From: Planctomycetota bacterium
Lineage (GTDB): Bacteria; Planctomycetota; B15-G4
Assembly (NCBI GenBank): GCA_029259715.1
Contig: JAJDEP010000017.1
Coordinates: 186,001 to 250,000, forward strand
Length of the DNA: 64,000 nt
Reading direction: 5' to 3'
Below the pieces are notes generated by a model. That model did no database searches. It was not told where the DNA came from and saw only the letters and a program-made list of their open reading frames with translations. This document shows positions 10,661-19,554 of this stretch, one piece after another (within the stretch, counting starts at the first letter, position 1; each line of letters starts with the position of its first letter). The position numbers and the translations under genes were made by a program.

Positions 10661-11439
10661 CCCCGATCGACTTCGCGGCGCACCACGGCCACGCGATCCG
10701 GGAGCACGCGCAGCGGCCCATGGCGGAATTCGCCGCGCTCGCCGGGCACGCGCAGTTCGTACTCCCCGGCAAAGACGACGTCGGCGCGCCCGGTCCAGCG
10801 GCCCGGCACCAACTCGTGGAGCACCAGCGGCAACTCGCCCCGCCCTCCGAGTTCCACCAGCCGCCCGACGCGCCGCGCGGGCCCGGCCCCCCCGTCGCTG
10901 CGCCACGGCGCATCCACCCGCACCTCCACGGCGCCGTGGGGCGGCAGTTGCAGCACCACCTGCTGCTGGCCCGGGTGCCGCACGGCGTCGAACCAGCGGC
11001 CGGCCACCCGCACACCAACGTCCACCGCGTCCGCCGGCAGGGCGTCGAAACGCCAGGCGAGGCCGCCCGGCTCGGCTCGGCCCGGGAAGGGGCGTCGTCC
11101 AGCGTACAGGGCACGCCCGTCCTCCAACGGGACGGCGGTCCCGGCGGCGCTGACGGCTCGCAGCTCACACGAGTCATCGGCCAGCCGCTCACTCGCGGGA
11201 CGGGCGTGCCCTGCAGCGACCATCGACGCTTCGAGGGAGTCGCCTTGCGTCCCGAGCATCTCCGCCGGCAACCCCGGCTGCGCGCCGGCCCCGTCGACCG
11301 GGCGCCCCCTGTCCGCGTCGACACCAGGCGCACCCGGGCGCTGCGACACACCCTCGTCGGCGGCGGGCGGCGCCCACACGTAGTAACCGGTCACCACCGC
11401 CACGGCCAGCAGCACGACGGCGGCGACACGCACCGTCAC
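10654..11439 (-). CDS. Hypothetical membrane-anchored protein
   Basis: I do not recognise this 261-residue protein. It starts at GTG 11439, overlapping the stop of the upstream protease gene by four bases (GTGA). It begins with one hydrophobic helix (VAAVVLLAVAVVTGYYVWA), so it is probably anchored with the rest outside the cytoplasm. The remainder is Ala/Gly/Val/Arg-rich and looks beta-structured (e.g. QQVVLQLPPHGAVEVRVDAP, ADVVFAGEYELRVPGERGEF). The last residues (DRGH) and the stop codon are encoded by the first copy, in its direction, of the 16-bp tandem array. The tight overlap suggests it is co-expressed with the secreted protease, perhaps as a partner or inhibitor, but that is only a guess from position. 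Confidence 0.7.
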   Translation of the reverse strand: MTVRVAAVVLLAVAVVTGYYVWAPPAADEGVSQRPGAPGVDADRGRPVDGAGAQPGLPAEMLGTQGDSLEASMVAAGHARPASERLADDSCELRAVSAAGTAVPLEDGRALYAGRRPFPGRAEPGGLAWRFDALPADAVDVGVRVAGRWFDAVRHPGQQQVVLQLPPHGAVEVRVDAPWRSDGGAGPARRVGRLVELGGRGELPLVLHELVPGRWTGRADVVFAGEYELRVPGERGEFRHGPLRVLPDRVAVVRREVDRGH

Positions 11440-12947
11440 GGGGCCGTGATCGACAGCCCGTTCGAGGCCACCAGCGACGACCAGATCGGAGCCGAGTAGC
11501 TGATCCAGGTCTGGATGTAGGTCTCGAACCCGGGCGGCACCCCGGCCGGCCACTCGCCCGCCAGGTCCACGATGATGTCGCCGGTGGGCGGCATGCCAAG
11601 CACCAGGTCGCCGATCACGATGTCGGGGTTCGGCACCAGCGTGCCGCCCAGCAGAGGCGCATCGAGGAGCGTGAAGCCCACGAAGATGGTGGCCACGATG
11701 ATCGTGCCCGGCACCTGGGGATTGAACGCCGTGAGCGTCACGGTCAGATCACTGTCGGGCTCGAGCGTGCCGCAGGCCGCCATGCGCGGCGCGGTGAAGA
11801 CCGGGAAGCCGATCTTCTCACCGCCGAGGTTGCCGAAGTGCCCCCCGGTGCTGCCCTGGGCGCAGATGCCCTGGGGATTGTCCAGCGCAGCCTGCAGGCC
11901 GGCCTGGGTGATCGGCGTGCCGCTGTTGCTCCCGCTGCCGCTCGTGGAGCAGCCCGCGTTGGTGTGGATCCCGATGGCCTGATTGGTCTGTTCCCAGATC
12001 ACGGGTGAGCCGGAGTTGCCGCCCTCGGTGTCCGCCTGGTAGGTGAGCGTCGAGCCGTTGCCGGTGAACGGGCCCATGTGGGTCTGCTGCACCTGGTTGT
12101 GCGTCGAGGGCGTGCCGTCGGTGCCGTGGCCGGTGATGCGGATCGTGTTACCCGACAGGCCCGGGGGCGGCACCAGTTCGAACGCGTCGCTCTGGGCCTC
12201 GAAGGGCGTGAGCCCCGTCGTGCTGTTGGCGAAGCAGCCGAAGTAGGCCCAGTCGTCGCTGGTCCCCACCTGCAGCGAGGACGAGTCGACGGCGTACTGA
12301 TCCTCGGGTCCCGGATGGTTGAAGCTGCCGGTGCCGGTGCTGAGCGGCACGTTGAACTGCACCGTCGCGAAGCCGCCCGAGCAGTGGCCCGCGCTCAGGA
12401 AGCAGTGGGCGCAGTCCTTGATCATCCACGCCGTGCAGGCCACGGGCAGGATGCGCGCGACGCGCGCATCGGACGAAAGCGCGCGGTCATCGTTCGGCCC
12501 GCACTGGCTCGCCTGGTACGCCACACCGATGTCGAGCTGGCGCATGACGATGCGACTCGGCCCGGCGCCGGGGTCGGCGAGCACTTCCACCTGGACCGTG
12601 TCGCCATTGAAGTAGGCACTCGACCGCTGCCATTGGCGCACGTGTTCGGCGTGCATGAGCTGCACCGCGCCGTCCGCGTGGGAGGTGAGCCGCAGCTGAC
12701 TGCCCGGCCCCCCGTCCGCCGCCGCGCCCAGCTCCACGTCCTCGAAGTACAGCCGCATGGACGACGCACCGGGGAAGCGCACCGGGAAGGAGATCAGCAC
12801 CTCCTGGCGCTCACCCGCGTGAGGCACCCAACCGGTGTCGTGCACATACGGCACCTGCATGTCGAGCGGGATCTCGCCCTGGGTGGCGGCGCCCGGAGCG
12901 AGGACGACGCACGACAACACGAAGAACAGCAGACGCACAGCGGCCAT
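11436..12947 (-). CDS. Secreted trypsin-like serine protease
   Basis: The 503-residue protein starts at ATG 12947 after a good ribosome site (GGAGG). It has a signal peptide (AVRLLFFVLSCVVLAPGAA, residues about 3-21). A beta-rich N-terminal domain follows, then a chymotrypsin-fold catalytic domain with His188 in LSAGHC, a probable Asp in DDWAYF (231/232) and Ser312 in EGGNSGSP. Several cysteines (150, 171, 179, 182, 189) suggest disulfides and therefore export. The C-terminal 120 residues form a hydrophobic beta-rich module without obvious catalytic residues. The domain resembles glutamyl/lysyl-endopeptidase-like trypsins common in environmental bacteria. It overlaps the downstream anchored protein by four bases. 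The substrate is unknown. Confidence 0.85.
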   Translation of the reverse strand: MAAVRLLFFVLSCVVLAPGAATQGEIPLDMQVPYVHDTGWVPHAGERQEVLISFPVRFPGASSMRLYFEDVELGAAADGGPGSQLRLTSHADGAVQLMHAEHVRQWQRSSAYFNGDTVQVEVLADPGAGPSRIVMRQLDIGVAYQASQCGPNDDRALSSDARVARILPVACTAWMIKDCAHCFLSAGHCSGGFATVQFNVPLSTGTGSFNHPGPEDQYAVDSSSLQVGTSDDWAYFGCFANSTTGLTPFEAQSDAFELVPPPGLSGNTIRITGHGTDGTPSTHNQVQQTHMGPFTGNGSTLTYQADTEGGNSGSPVIWEQTNQAIGIHTNAGCSTSGSGSNSGTPITQAGLQAALDNPQGICAQGSTGGHFGNLGGEKIGFPVFTAPRMAACGTLEPDSDLTVTLTAFNPQVPGTIIVATIFVGFTLLDAPLLGGTLVPNPDIVIGDLVLGMPPTGDIIVDLAGEWPAGVPPGFETYIQTWISYSAPIWSSLVASNGLSITAP

Positions 12948-13143
12948 GGGGAGCCTCCGTCGGGATTCCGAGGCCGTGGACTCGCCGCCGCGTTCGGGGT
13001 CGATCGACGCCGAGCCGGGCCATCGGGGTTGGGGGGGCGTCGGGCTCCGGGGCGACCCCGACGCATTCGGGGGGCGTAGTCTACTCCTCCACCCGGACCC
13101 TGGGTCGCGTCACCGGAGTTGTTCGGGCGCTCGGGCGCCGCCC

Positions 13144-13782
13144 TCAGCCCCGATCGACAACCCGACGCAGGCGCCAGTCGGCGATCAGCAGCAGCCCGAA
13201 GACCCACAGGGCTCCGTGCAACAGCCCGTCCAGTCCGCCCTCCGAGGTCATGGCGGGCAGCAGGCGGGCCAGCACGCCCAGGTCGGACGCGGCGAACCAG
13301 GGACGCAGGTGCGCGGCCACGAGCAACAGCCAGAGGCCCGGCACGAGCAGCGCCCGGTCCACCCAGGCCCCCAGCGCCAGGCCCGCCGCCGAGAGCACGC
13401 CCAGCTGGACCAGCAGCGCGAGCGGATCGTCGGGCGCCCCCCCGGCCGCCCACGCAGCCAGCAACACCGTCGGCAACGTGGCGATCACCAGCGCCGCCCA
13501 GCGCCGCACGAGGGCGAACCCGCGGCCGGCGGCCACGCGCAGCAACAACACGCCGGAGCGGGCGTCACGAGCCACCTCGAGCGGTTCGGCGAGGGACAAC
13601 ACCAGCACGCCGGCGAACAGCAGCGCGCCCGATCGCGCCTCCTGCACGAAGCCCTCGCGACCGCCGAGCGACTCGGAGGCCAGGCGCGTCCCCAGCCACG
13701 CGCCGCCCATGGCGATCACCGTGAGCGGCAACAGGCCCGGTGCACTCCAGGTCCGCCGCAGGATCGAGGTCAGCGCGTCCAC
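13144..13782 (-). CDS. Hypothetical small polytopic membrane protein
   Basis: The 212-residue protein has about five hydrophobic segments (for example LLPLTVIAMGGAWLGTRLA, ALLFAGVLVLSLAEPL, LVIATLPTVLLAAWAAGG) and ends with a basic tail (WRLRRVVDRG). The internal segment SGVLLLRVAAGRGFALVRRW resembles loops of ABC-2-type permeases, but no ATPase gene is adjacent and the resemblance is weak. It sits 99 bases downstream of signal peptidase I and about 200 bases upstream of the secreted protease, all on the minus strand. No function can be assigned. The stop is followed by GGGCGGC and a short GGCGC/GCGCC dyad. Confidence 0.65.
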   Translation of the reverse strand: MDALTSILRRTWSAPGLLPLTVIAMGGAWLGTRLASESLGGREGFVQEARSGALLFAGVLVLSLAEPLEVARDARSGVLLLRVAAGRGFALVRRWAALVIATLPTVLLAAWAAGGAPDDPLALLVQLGVLSAAGLALGAWVDRALLVPGLWLLLVAAHLRPWFAASDLGVLARLLPAMTSEGGLDGLLHGALWVFGLLLIADWRLRRVVDRG

Positions 13783-13881
13783 GACACCATTGTCGCGGCC
13801 CGGGCCGGCGTCACAAGCAACGCGTCACGGGTCTCGCTCGTGGCCCGCGGCGGCGGGTGGCAACACGCGCCGGGGCGGCCC

Positions 13882-14607
13882 TCAGGGCCTGCGAGCGAGG
13901 GCCGAGACCCCGCTCATGCCCTCGCCGGTGAAGCGCAGGAAGACCTTGCCCAGCACCTGGGTGCGGTCCACCGGACCGAAGTCCCGGCTGTCGATCGACA
14001 CCCGGCGGTTGTCCCCCAGCATGAAGTACTCCTGCTCCTGCATGAGGTACTCCGGGAACGTGTCGTGGCTGTCGCGTTCGGAGGGGATGTCTTCGGGCAC
14101 GAGCGCGCCGTTGCGGCGGATGCGTCCGTCCTCCATGGCCACGCGGTCACCCGGGCCGGCGACGATGCGCTTCACCAGCACCTCCCGGTCCATGGCGAAG
14201 ACCACGGTGTCCCCGGTGACCAACGGGTCGATCAGCGGCGTCACCTCGGCCACCAGGATCCGGTCGCCGTCGAGCAGGGCCTCGACCATCGACGAGCCGG
14301 AGACCTTGTACGTCGTGAACAGGAACACCCGGCAGAGCACGAGCAGCAGCAACCCGGTCGCCCAGACCCGGATCATCAGCGGGATCATGCCGCGCGGACG
14401 GGGCACCTCGGCCGCGCCGCGGCCGGGAGCCAACGGTTTTGCTTCACGGCGCTGATACGATAGGGCGTCGGGCACGAACTCGAGGGGCTGACGGCCGCCT
14501 GGCCCCGATTCCCGGTCACCCGGCACACCGCTCTCGGCGCCGTGGGGTCGCCCCCCCCGCGCCGGATCGGGCGCAGGCGTCGGCACATCGGAGGGCGGGA
14601 CCGGCAT
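13882..14607 (-). CDS. lepB: Signal peptidase I
   Basis: The 241-residue protein has a long Pro/Gly-rich cytoplasmic N-terminus, a single transmembrane helix near residues 78-98 (IRVWATGLLLLVLCRVFLF), then the signal peptidase I boxes. These are VSGSSMVEALLDGDRILV with the probable nucleophile Ser106, VFAMDREVLVKRIVAGPGDRV with the general base Lys146, and FMLGDNRRVSIDSRDFGPV. The enzyme cleaves signal peptides at the outer face of the cytoplasmic membrane. I prefer ATG 14607; an extension to 14664 is possible. It precedes a membrane protein and a secreted protease in the same direction. The stop lies inside a small dyad (GGCCC-TGA-GGGCC). Confidence 0.92.
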   Translation of the reverse strand: MPVPPSDVPTPAPDPARGGRPHGAESGVPGDRESGPGGRQPLEFVPDALSYQRREAKPLAPGRGAAEVPRPRGMIPLMIRVWATGLLLLVLCRVFLFTTYKVSGSSMVEALLDGDRILVAEVTPLIDPLVTGDTVVFAMDREVLVKRIVAGPGDRVAMEDGRIRRNGALVPEDIPSERDSHDTFPEYLMQEQEYFMLGDNRRVSIDSRDFGPVDRTQVLGKVFLRFTGEGMSGVSALARRP

Positions 14608-14759
14608 CGGGTCGTCTCGGAGTCGGTTCGGTGGCGGGGCCCAGGTACCCGGCCCGGAGCGCACGGAGTGCTCTCCTGCCTATCGGCCTCCGCCCGCCTC
14701 GACGTTGAGCCCCCATGCCCGCGATGGATCCGGGGCCCGGGGCCGCGCAAACTGCCCCC

Positions 14760-17435
14760 ATGGCGGACGACGCACATCCCGGCCTCAGGCCCCGGGGCCA
14801 CCGGGGCCCGCTGCTGATCCTGGCCGCCGCCACGCTGCTGCTGTACGCCCCGGTGCTCTTCGGCGACCGGGCCCTGCTGGGCGTCCACACCGATCAGCTT
14901 GTGCCCTGGAGCGCCGACCCGCTGCTCGGCGACCCGGACACGCTGCTGCAGGCCAGCGAGCCCCTGGCGTCGGACAAGACGCTCATGTTCCACCCCCAAC
15001 TCGTGGTGGCCATCGATCGACTCGGCCAGGGCGAGCTGCCGCTCTGGAATCCGCACAACCTGTGCGGCGTCCCGCTCCTGGCCCAGGCGGTCCACGGGCT
15101 GCTGCACCCGCCCAACCTGCTCGCCTGGTGGCTGCCGCTGCCCCAGGCCTACGGCTGGATCACGGCGTTGCAGACCTTCCTCGCCGCGACCTTCGCCTAC
15201 CTCCTCGCTCGTCAGTTGGGCACCGGCGCCCGGGCCGGGCTGCTCGCCGCCAGCAGCTTCGCCCTGTGCGGCTTCCTCGGGACGCGCCAGCACTGGTACC
15301 AGATCCAGGGAGCGTCGATCGGCCTGCCGCTGGTGCTGTACGCAGTCGAGCGCTGCTGGGCGCGCGGACTCGCGGCGGGTGCTCGTCAGCGGCTGCGCAG
15401 CGACGGCACCGAGCAGATCCCGGTGATCGCGGTGGGGCTCGGCTGTTCCTTCCTGGCCGGGTTCCCCCAGTCCAGTCTGCTGATCGCCTACGCCGCAGCG
15501 CTCTGGTGCAGCGTGCGCTTCGTCCAGGCCACCGACGGGCTGCGCAACTGGCGCGCCCGGGCCGCCTGGCTCGCCAGCGGGCGGGTGAGTCTGGGCCTGG
15601 CCCTCGGCGTCGCCCTCGGCCTGCCGCAACTGGGGCCGGCCATCGCCCTGGCCGAGAGCGGCGAGTCGACCCGAGCCGCCGTCGAACCCGAAGTGGTCCA
15701 GAGCCTCGGCATGAACACGGCCAGCCTGGCGCGGGTCGTGCTGCCCAACGTGTACGGCACGCCGCACCAGCTCGCGCGACACGAGTTGCCGCAGCTGCGC
15801 GCCCGCGGTGCCCTGTCGCGGGTGCTGCAGAAACCCCACGCGAACCACGTCGAGACGGCCGGCACGATCGGCCTCGCCGCGCTGCTCGCCGCGTGCCTGG
15901 GCCTGCGCACCCGGCGCAGGGGACGAGGTCTGGGACTGACGCTGATGCTCGCCGGCCTGATCCTGGCCCTCGACACGCCCCTGCTGCTGGCCGTGGTGCG
16001 ACTGCCCGGGCTCGACACAGCCGACCCGCGTCGGTTCCTGTTGCTGTTCGCCATGGGCGGCTCGATCCTGGCCGCGCTGGGTGCCCAGAGCATCCTCGAG
16101 CGCGGCGTGCGCGTGCGCACCGTGCGTGCCTTCCGGGTCCTGACCTACGTGGTGGTGGCCGCGACCGCCGCCGCGTTCCTGCTGCTCGACCGCGACGCCT
16201 TCGTGGACCTGATCGCCGATCCCCTCGCGCAGGCGACCGGCGTGAGCAGCGGCGAGATCCGCTCCCATGCCGCCGACCTGGCCATCGACCTCTCGATCCT
16301 GCGCACGTCCCTGGCGCGCTGCGCCGTGATCCTGCTGCTGTGTTCGCTGACCCTGCGCATCGCCGCGGGACGCGCACCGCGCGTCGCGGCCGGACTGCTG
16401 GCCCTGATCTCCATGACCGAGCTGGGACAGCTCGCGTCCCAGTCGATCACCGCCCTCCCCGCCGAGGGTTTCTTCGCCGCCCCGCCGCAGGCCGCCCTGC
16501 TCGCGGGCGACGGCAGCGGACGCCTGAGCCGCTTCCACCCCGGCGACCCGAGCCCGCTCACCTATCCGTTGCCGCCGAACACCGGCCTGCCCTTCGGCAT
16601 CCGGGACGTGTCGGGCTACATCACGCTGGCGCCGCGCCGCATCGAAGCGCTGCACGAGTTGCTCCAGCCCGGCACCACCTTCGGCGTGGGCACCGCGGCC
16701 CTGTCCGATCCGCAAGCGCTCGATTCCCCGCTGCTCGACGTGATGGCCGTGGACCGCGTGCTCTCGTCGACAGCGCTCACGCGCGAGGGGCTCACCCCCC
16801 TGGGACAAGTGGGCAACGCGCTGCTCTACCGCAACGAGAGCGCGCGACCGCGGGCCTACCTCGCGCCGAGCACGAGCGTGCGCCGGGTGCCCCCGGCGCC
16901 CGAACTGGGCCCCTACCTGCCCGGCCGCGCCGCACCGCGCAGTTCGTGGTACGGGGACGGCGACACCCAGGGCGGGTTCCCCCTGGGTCCGTTCGCCCGC
17001 TCACCGGTCGCCTTCCCGATCGTCGAACACGACGGCCCGCCCGACCCGCTCGACGCGCAGCAACCGGCGCCGGCGAACTGGGGCCGGGCCACGATCACGC
17101 TCGACGAGCCCGAACGGGTGGAGCTGCAGATCGACGCCCCGGCCGACGGCTGGCTGTTCCTGGTCGACACCTTCATGCCCGGCTGGAGCGCCGCGCTGGA
17201 CGGCAACCCGGTCCCGATCCACCCGGGCAACCTCGCCTTCCGGGCGATCCCCGTCCCGGCCGGCGAGCACGACGTCGTGTTCGCCTACACGGCGCCGGGC
17301 TGGCGCGCCGGGCTGCTGGCCGGACTGGCCGCCGCGTTGATCCTGGCGCTGATCACCCTGGTGGTCCCGCGACGCCGGCCCGCCGCGACCAGCGTGCCGG
17401 ACGAACAGGGCCAGCCCGCCGAGCCCCCGGCCTGA
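14760..17435 (+). CDS. YfhO-like polytopic membrane protein (copy 2)
   Basis: The 891-residue protein has the same plan as copy 1. A first helix (GPLLILAAATLLLYAPVLFG) is followed by the acidic loop with GVHTDQLVPWSADPLLGDP, about a dozen further hydrophobic segments, and a C-terminal beta-domain. It ends in ADGWLFLVDTFMPGWSAALD...VPAGEHDVVFAYTAPGWRAG and a final helix. This matches the YfhO/GT-C family, which transfers lipid-linked sugars on the outer membrane face. ATG 14760 is used; an ATG at 14715 is also in frame. It converges with a second GT2 polyprenyl-phosphate-sugar synthase only 36 bases downstream, repeating the GT2/YfhO partnership at 2.8-6.4 kb. The acceptor is unknown. Confidence 0.86.
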   Translation: MADDAHPGLRPRGHRGPLLILAAATLLLYAPVLFGDRALLGVHTDQLVPWSADPLLGDPDTLLQASEPLASDKTLMFHPQLVVAIDRLGQGELPLWNPHNLCGVPLLAQAVHGLLHPPNLLAWWLPLPQAYGWITALQTFLAATFAYLLARQLGTGARAGLLAASSFALCGFLGTRQHWYQIQGASIGLPLVLYAVERCWARGLAAGARQRLRSDGTEQIPVIAVGLGCSFLAGFPQSSLLIAYAAALWCSVRFVQATDGLRNWRARAAWLASGRVSLGLALGVALGLPQLGPAIALAESGESTRAAVEPEVVQSLGMNTASLARVVLPNVYGTPHQLARHELPQLRARGALSRVLQKPHANHVETAGTIGLAALLAACLGLRTRRRGRGLGLTLMLAGLILALDTPLLLAVVRLPGLDTADPRRFLLLFAMGGSILAALGAQSILERGVRVRTVRAFRVLTYVVVAATAAAFLLLDRDAFVDLIADPLAQATGVSSGEIRSHAADLAIDLSILRTSLARCAVILLLCSLTLRIAAGRAPRVAAGLLALISMTELGQLASQSITALPAEGFFAAPPQAALLAGDGSGRLSRFHPGDPSPLTYPLPPNTGLPFGIRDVSGYITLAPRRIEALHELLQPGTTFGVGTAALSDPQALDSPLLDVMAVDRVLSSTALTREGLTPLGQVGNALLYRNESARPRAYLAPSTSVRRVPPAPELGPYLPGRAAPRSSWYGDGDTQGGFPLGPFARSPVAFPIVEHDGPPDPLDAQQPAPANWGRATITLDEPERVELQIDAPADGWLFLVDTFMPGWSAALDGNPVPIHPGNLAFRAIPVPAGEHDVVFAYTAPGWRAGLLAGLAAALILALITLVVPRRRPAATSVPDEQGQPAEPPA

Positions 17436-17471
17436 CAACGCGACCCGGCGTCCGCCCGCGATCTCAGCCGT

Positions 17472-18176
17472 TCAGAACAGGTTGAACTTGAGGATGCACC
17501 AGATCGCCTGGAAGCCGTCCTTCACGCCGATCTTCTTGCCTTCGCTGAAGCTGCGGCCGAAGTAGCTGATGGGCACCTCGTAGATGCGGCAGCGCTCGCC
17601 TTCGATGCGCATGCGCGCCACCTTGGCGGTGAACTCGGGCTCCACACCGAAGCGGTCGGACTCGATCTTGATCTGATCGGCGACCTCCCTGCGGAAGACC
17701 TTGTAGCAGGTCTCCATGTCGGTCAGGTTGAGGTTGGTCATCATGTTCGAGAACGTCGTCAGCAGCTTGTTGCCGACGTAGTGCCAGAACAGGTGGCAGC
17801 GGTGCGTGCCGCCGCCCAGGAAGCGGCTGCCGTAGACCACGTCGGCCATGCCGTCCACGATCGGCTTGAGCAGCGCCGGGTAGTCGTCCGGCGTGTACTC
17901 CAGGTCGGCGTCCTGGATCAGCACGATGTCGCCCGTGGTGTGGGCGAAGCCGGTGCGCAGGGCCGCCCCCTTGCCCTGGTTGTGGTCGTGCTTGTAGTAC
18001 CGCACCTGATCCGGGAAGTCGGCCTGGATCTGATCGAGCACGTCGCGCGTGCCATCGGTCGACTCGTCATCGACGATCACGAGCTCGATGTCATGGGGCG
18101 TGGCCAACACGCGCTCCACGATCGCCCGCACCGTGTGGCGCTCGTTGTAGACGGGCATCACCACCGACAACTTCAT
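17472..18176 (-). CDS. GT2 glycosyltransferase, polyprenyl/dolichyl-phosphate sugar synthase-like (copy 2)
   Basis: The 234-residue protein shows MKLSVVMPVYNERHTV, the donor motif VIVDDESTDGT, HNQGKGAALRTGF, the metal-binding IQDADLEYTPDDYP and VYGSRFLGG. It also has the DPM-type late motif MTNLNLTDMETCYKVFRREV. It has no transmembrane helices. The family makes polyprenyl-phosphate-linked hexoses (mannose or glucose) on the cytoplasmic face. It is the convergent neighbour of YfhO copy 2, for which it could supply the donor. It is closer to bacterial DPM1-like GT2 enzymes than copy 1 and is not a simple duplicate of it. ATG 18176 is the natural start. Confidence 0.9.
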   Translation of the reverse strand: MKLSVVMPVYNERHTVRAIVERVLATPHDIELVIVDDESTDGTRDVLDQIQADFPDQVRYYKHDHNQGKGAALRTGFAHTTGDIVLIQDADLEYTPDDYPALLKPIVDGMADVVYGSRFLGGGTHRCHLFWHYVGNKLLTTFSNMMTNLNLTDMETCYKVFRREVADQIKIESDRFGVEPEFTAKVARMRIEGERCRIYEVPISYFGRSFSEGKKIGVKDGFQAIWCILKFNLF

Positions 18177-18200
18177 CGCGTGACTCTCCTAGCCGCCTCC

Positions 18201-18265
18201 ATTGCCGGGTGACCCGCCATTGCCGGGTGACTCAGCGCCGGGTGATTCACGGCTGACTGACTCCG
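18201..18265. repeat. Short degenerate repeats (GCCGGGTGA units) between two glycosyltransferase genes
   Basis: The segment contains ATTGCCGGGTGACCC, three bases, then ATTGCCGGGTGACTC. Two weaker copies follow (GCGCCGGGTGATTC and a CTGACTGACTCCGG remnant). The spacing falls from about 18 to about 15 bases. It lies in a 196-base gap between the GT2 stop at 18373 and the GT2 start at 18176. No gene is seen in this gap. Confidence 0.7.
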
Positions 18266-18372
18266 GACCCGAGGGGACCGCGCGAGTGGTCATCGCGAGC
18301 CGTCGACATCGTCCGGCACGAAGCGAGGCGGGATTATGGGTGCGCCGCCGAAACCTTTCAAGAAAGCGTGTT

Positions 18373-19554
18373 TCAGCGCTCGGAGGCGGTCCGGGGGTCG
18401 ATCACGATCTCAGCCGTGCCGAAGATCTCGTCGAGCCGGAAGGCCTCCACCAGGGCCCGGATCATGTGGGCGAACTCGGGGGCCTCCTCCACCGCCCAGA
18501 ACGGAATCCGGAACAGCGGCACGATCTCGCTGTCGGGGCGCCGGCGACGGGCCTGGATCACCTTGCGCTTGGCCGCCACGCCGTCGAGCAGGGAGGTGAA
18601 GTCGTTCACGGCCAGCATATCGGCCTTGGCCGGCGGCGGGATCCCCACCGAACGCTTGCTGGCCCGCATCTTGCGCAACACGTCGGCCATGCGGCTGCGC
18701 CCGCGGACGTCCTCGGCGCTGATGCGGTAGCCCCGATCGTCGAGGTGCAGCACGTAGGCCATGCGCTTCTGGTGCACCAGCAGCGCCGCGGGCAGCACCC
18801 GCTGCAGCACCGGATCCTCGTAGTTCTTGTAGATCAGCCACAACGGGTTGCGCATCTGCAGCAGCCGGATCTTGTGCACCTCGATGCGGCGGCTGGTGGC
18901 CATGTGGTGGTGGTAGGCCACCGACTGGGGCACGTACAGCACGCGGTAGCCGAGCACCCACAGGCGGAAGCCGAGGTCCACGTCCTCGTAGTAGGCGAAG
19001 AAGTCCTCGTCGAAGCCCCCGGCCTCGGCATAGACCTCGCGACGGATGGCCATCGAGCCGCCGCAGGCGAACAGCGTGTCGGCCGGGTGCCGGTAGCGAT
19101 CGATGTCGGGGTCGTTCATCCCCACCTGCCACCCGATCCCGTGGAAGTTCATGGCGGACCCGCCGAAGTTCACCTCCCGGCCGTTCCAGGACAGCGTGAG
19201 TGAGCTCGTGCAGTCCGCTTCACGCGTGGTGATCGGCGTCACCAGTTCCCGCAGCCAGTTGGGCTCGACACGCATGTCGGTGTTCAGGAACACCAGCACC
19301 TCGCCCGTGCTGGCCTCCACACCCGCGTTGACGCCCCCGGCGAAACCGTGGTTCTGGCGACACTGCAGGGTGCGCGCCTCGGGCGCGTTGCGGTCGAGCC
19401 ACTGCACCGAACCGTCCACCGAGGCGTTGTCGACCATGACGATCTCGAGCAGCTCGCCCGGATAGTCCACGCCGCGCAGGGACTCGAACAGGTTCTCGAA
19501 GTGGTGCCGCCCGTTCAGGTTGACGATGACGATCGAGACGCTGGGCCAGTTCAT
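18373..19554 (-). CDS. GT2 glycosyltransferase, rhamnosyltransferase (WbbL)-like
   Basis: The 393-residue protein starts at ATG 19554, overlapping the stop of the GT2-GT4 fusion by four bases (ATGA). The GT2 core shows VSIVIVNLNGRHHFENL, VMVDNASVDGSVQWL, NHGFAGGVNAGVEASTGEV and the metal site FLNTDMRVEPNWL. Later segments are FACGGSMAIRREVYAEAGGF and DEDFFAYYEDVDLGFR. This is the WbbL/RfbF-type subfamily that adds a deoxyhexose (often rhamnose) to a lipid-linked glycan at the cytoplasmic face. A C-terminal extension of about 100 residues without known motifs follows. It is the last gene of the overlapping operon that begins at 25028 or 26413. Confidence 0.86.
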   Translation of the reverse strand: MNWPSVSIVIVNLNGRHHFENLFESLRGVDYPGELLEIVMVDNASVDGSVQWLDRNAPEARTLQCRQNHGFAGGVNAGVEASTGEVLVFLNTDMRVEPNWLRELVTPITTREADCTSSLTLSWNGREVNFGGSAMNFHGIGWQVGMNDPDIDRYRHPADTLFACGGSMAIRREVYAEAGGFDEDFFAYYEDVDLGFRLWVLGYRVLYVPQSVAYHHHMATSRRIEVHKIRLLQMRNPLWLIYKNYEDPVLQRVLPAALLVHQKRMAYVLHLDDRGYRISAEDVRGRSRMADVLRKMRASKRSVGIPPPAKADMLAVNDFTSLLDGVAAKRKVIQARRRRPDSEIVPLFRIPFWAVEEAPEFAHMIRALVEAFRLDEIFGTAEIVIDPRTASER

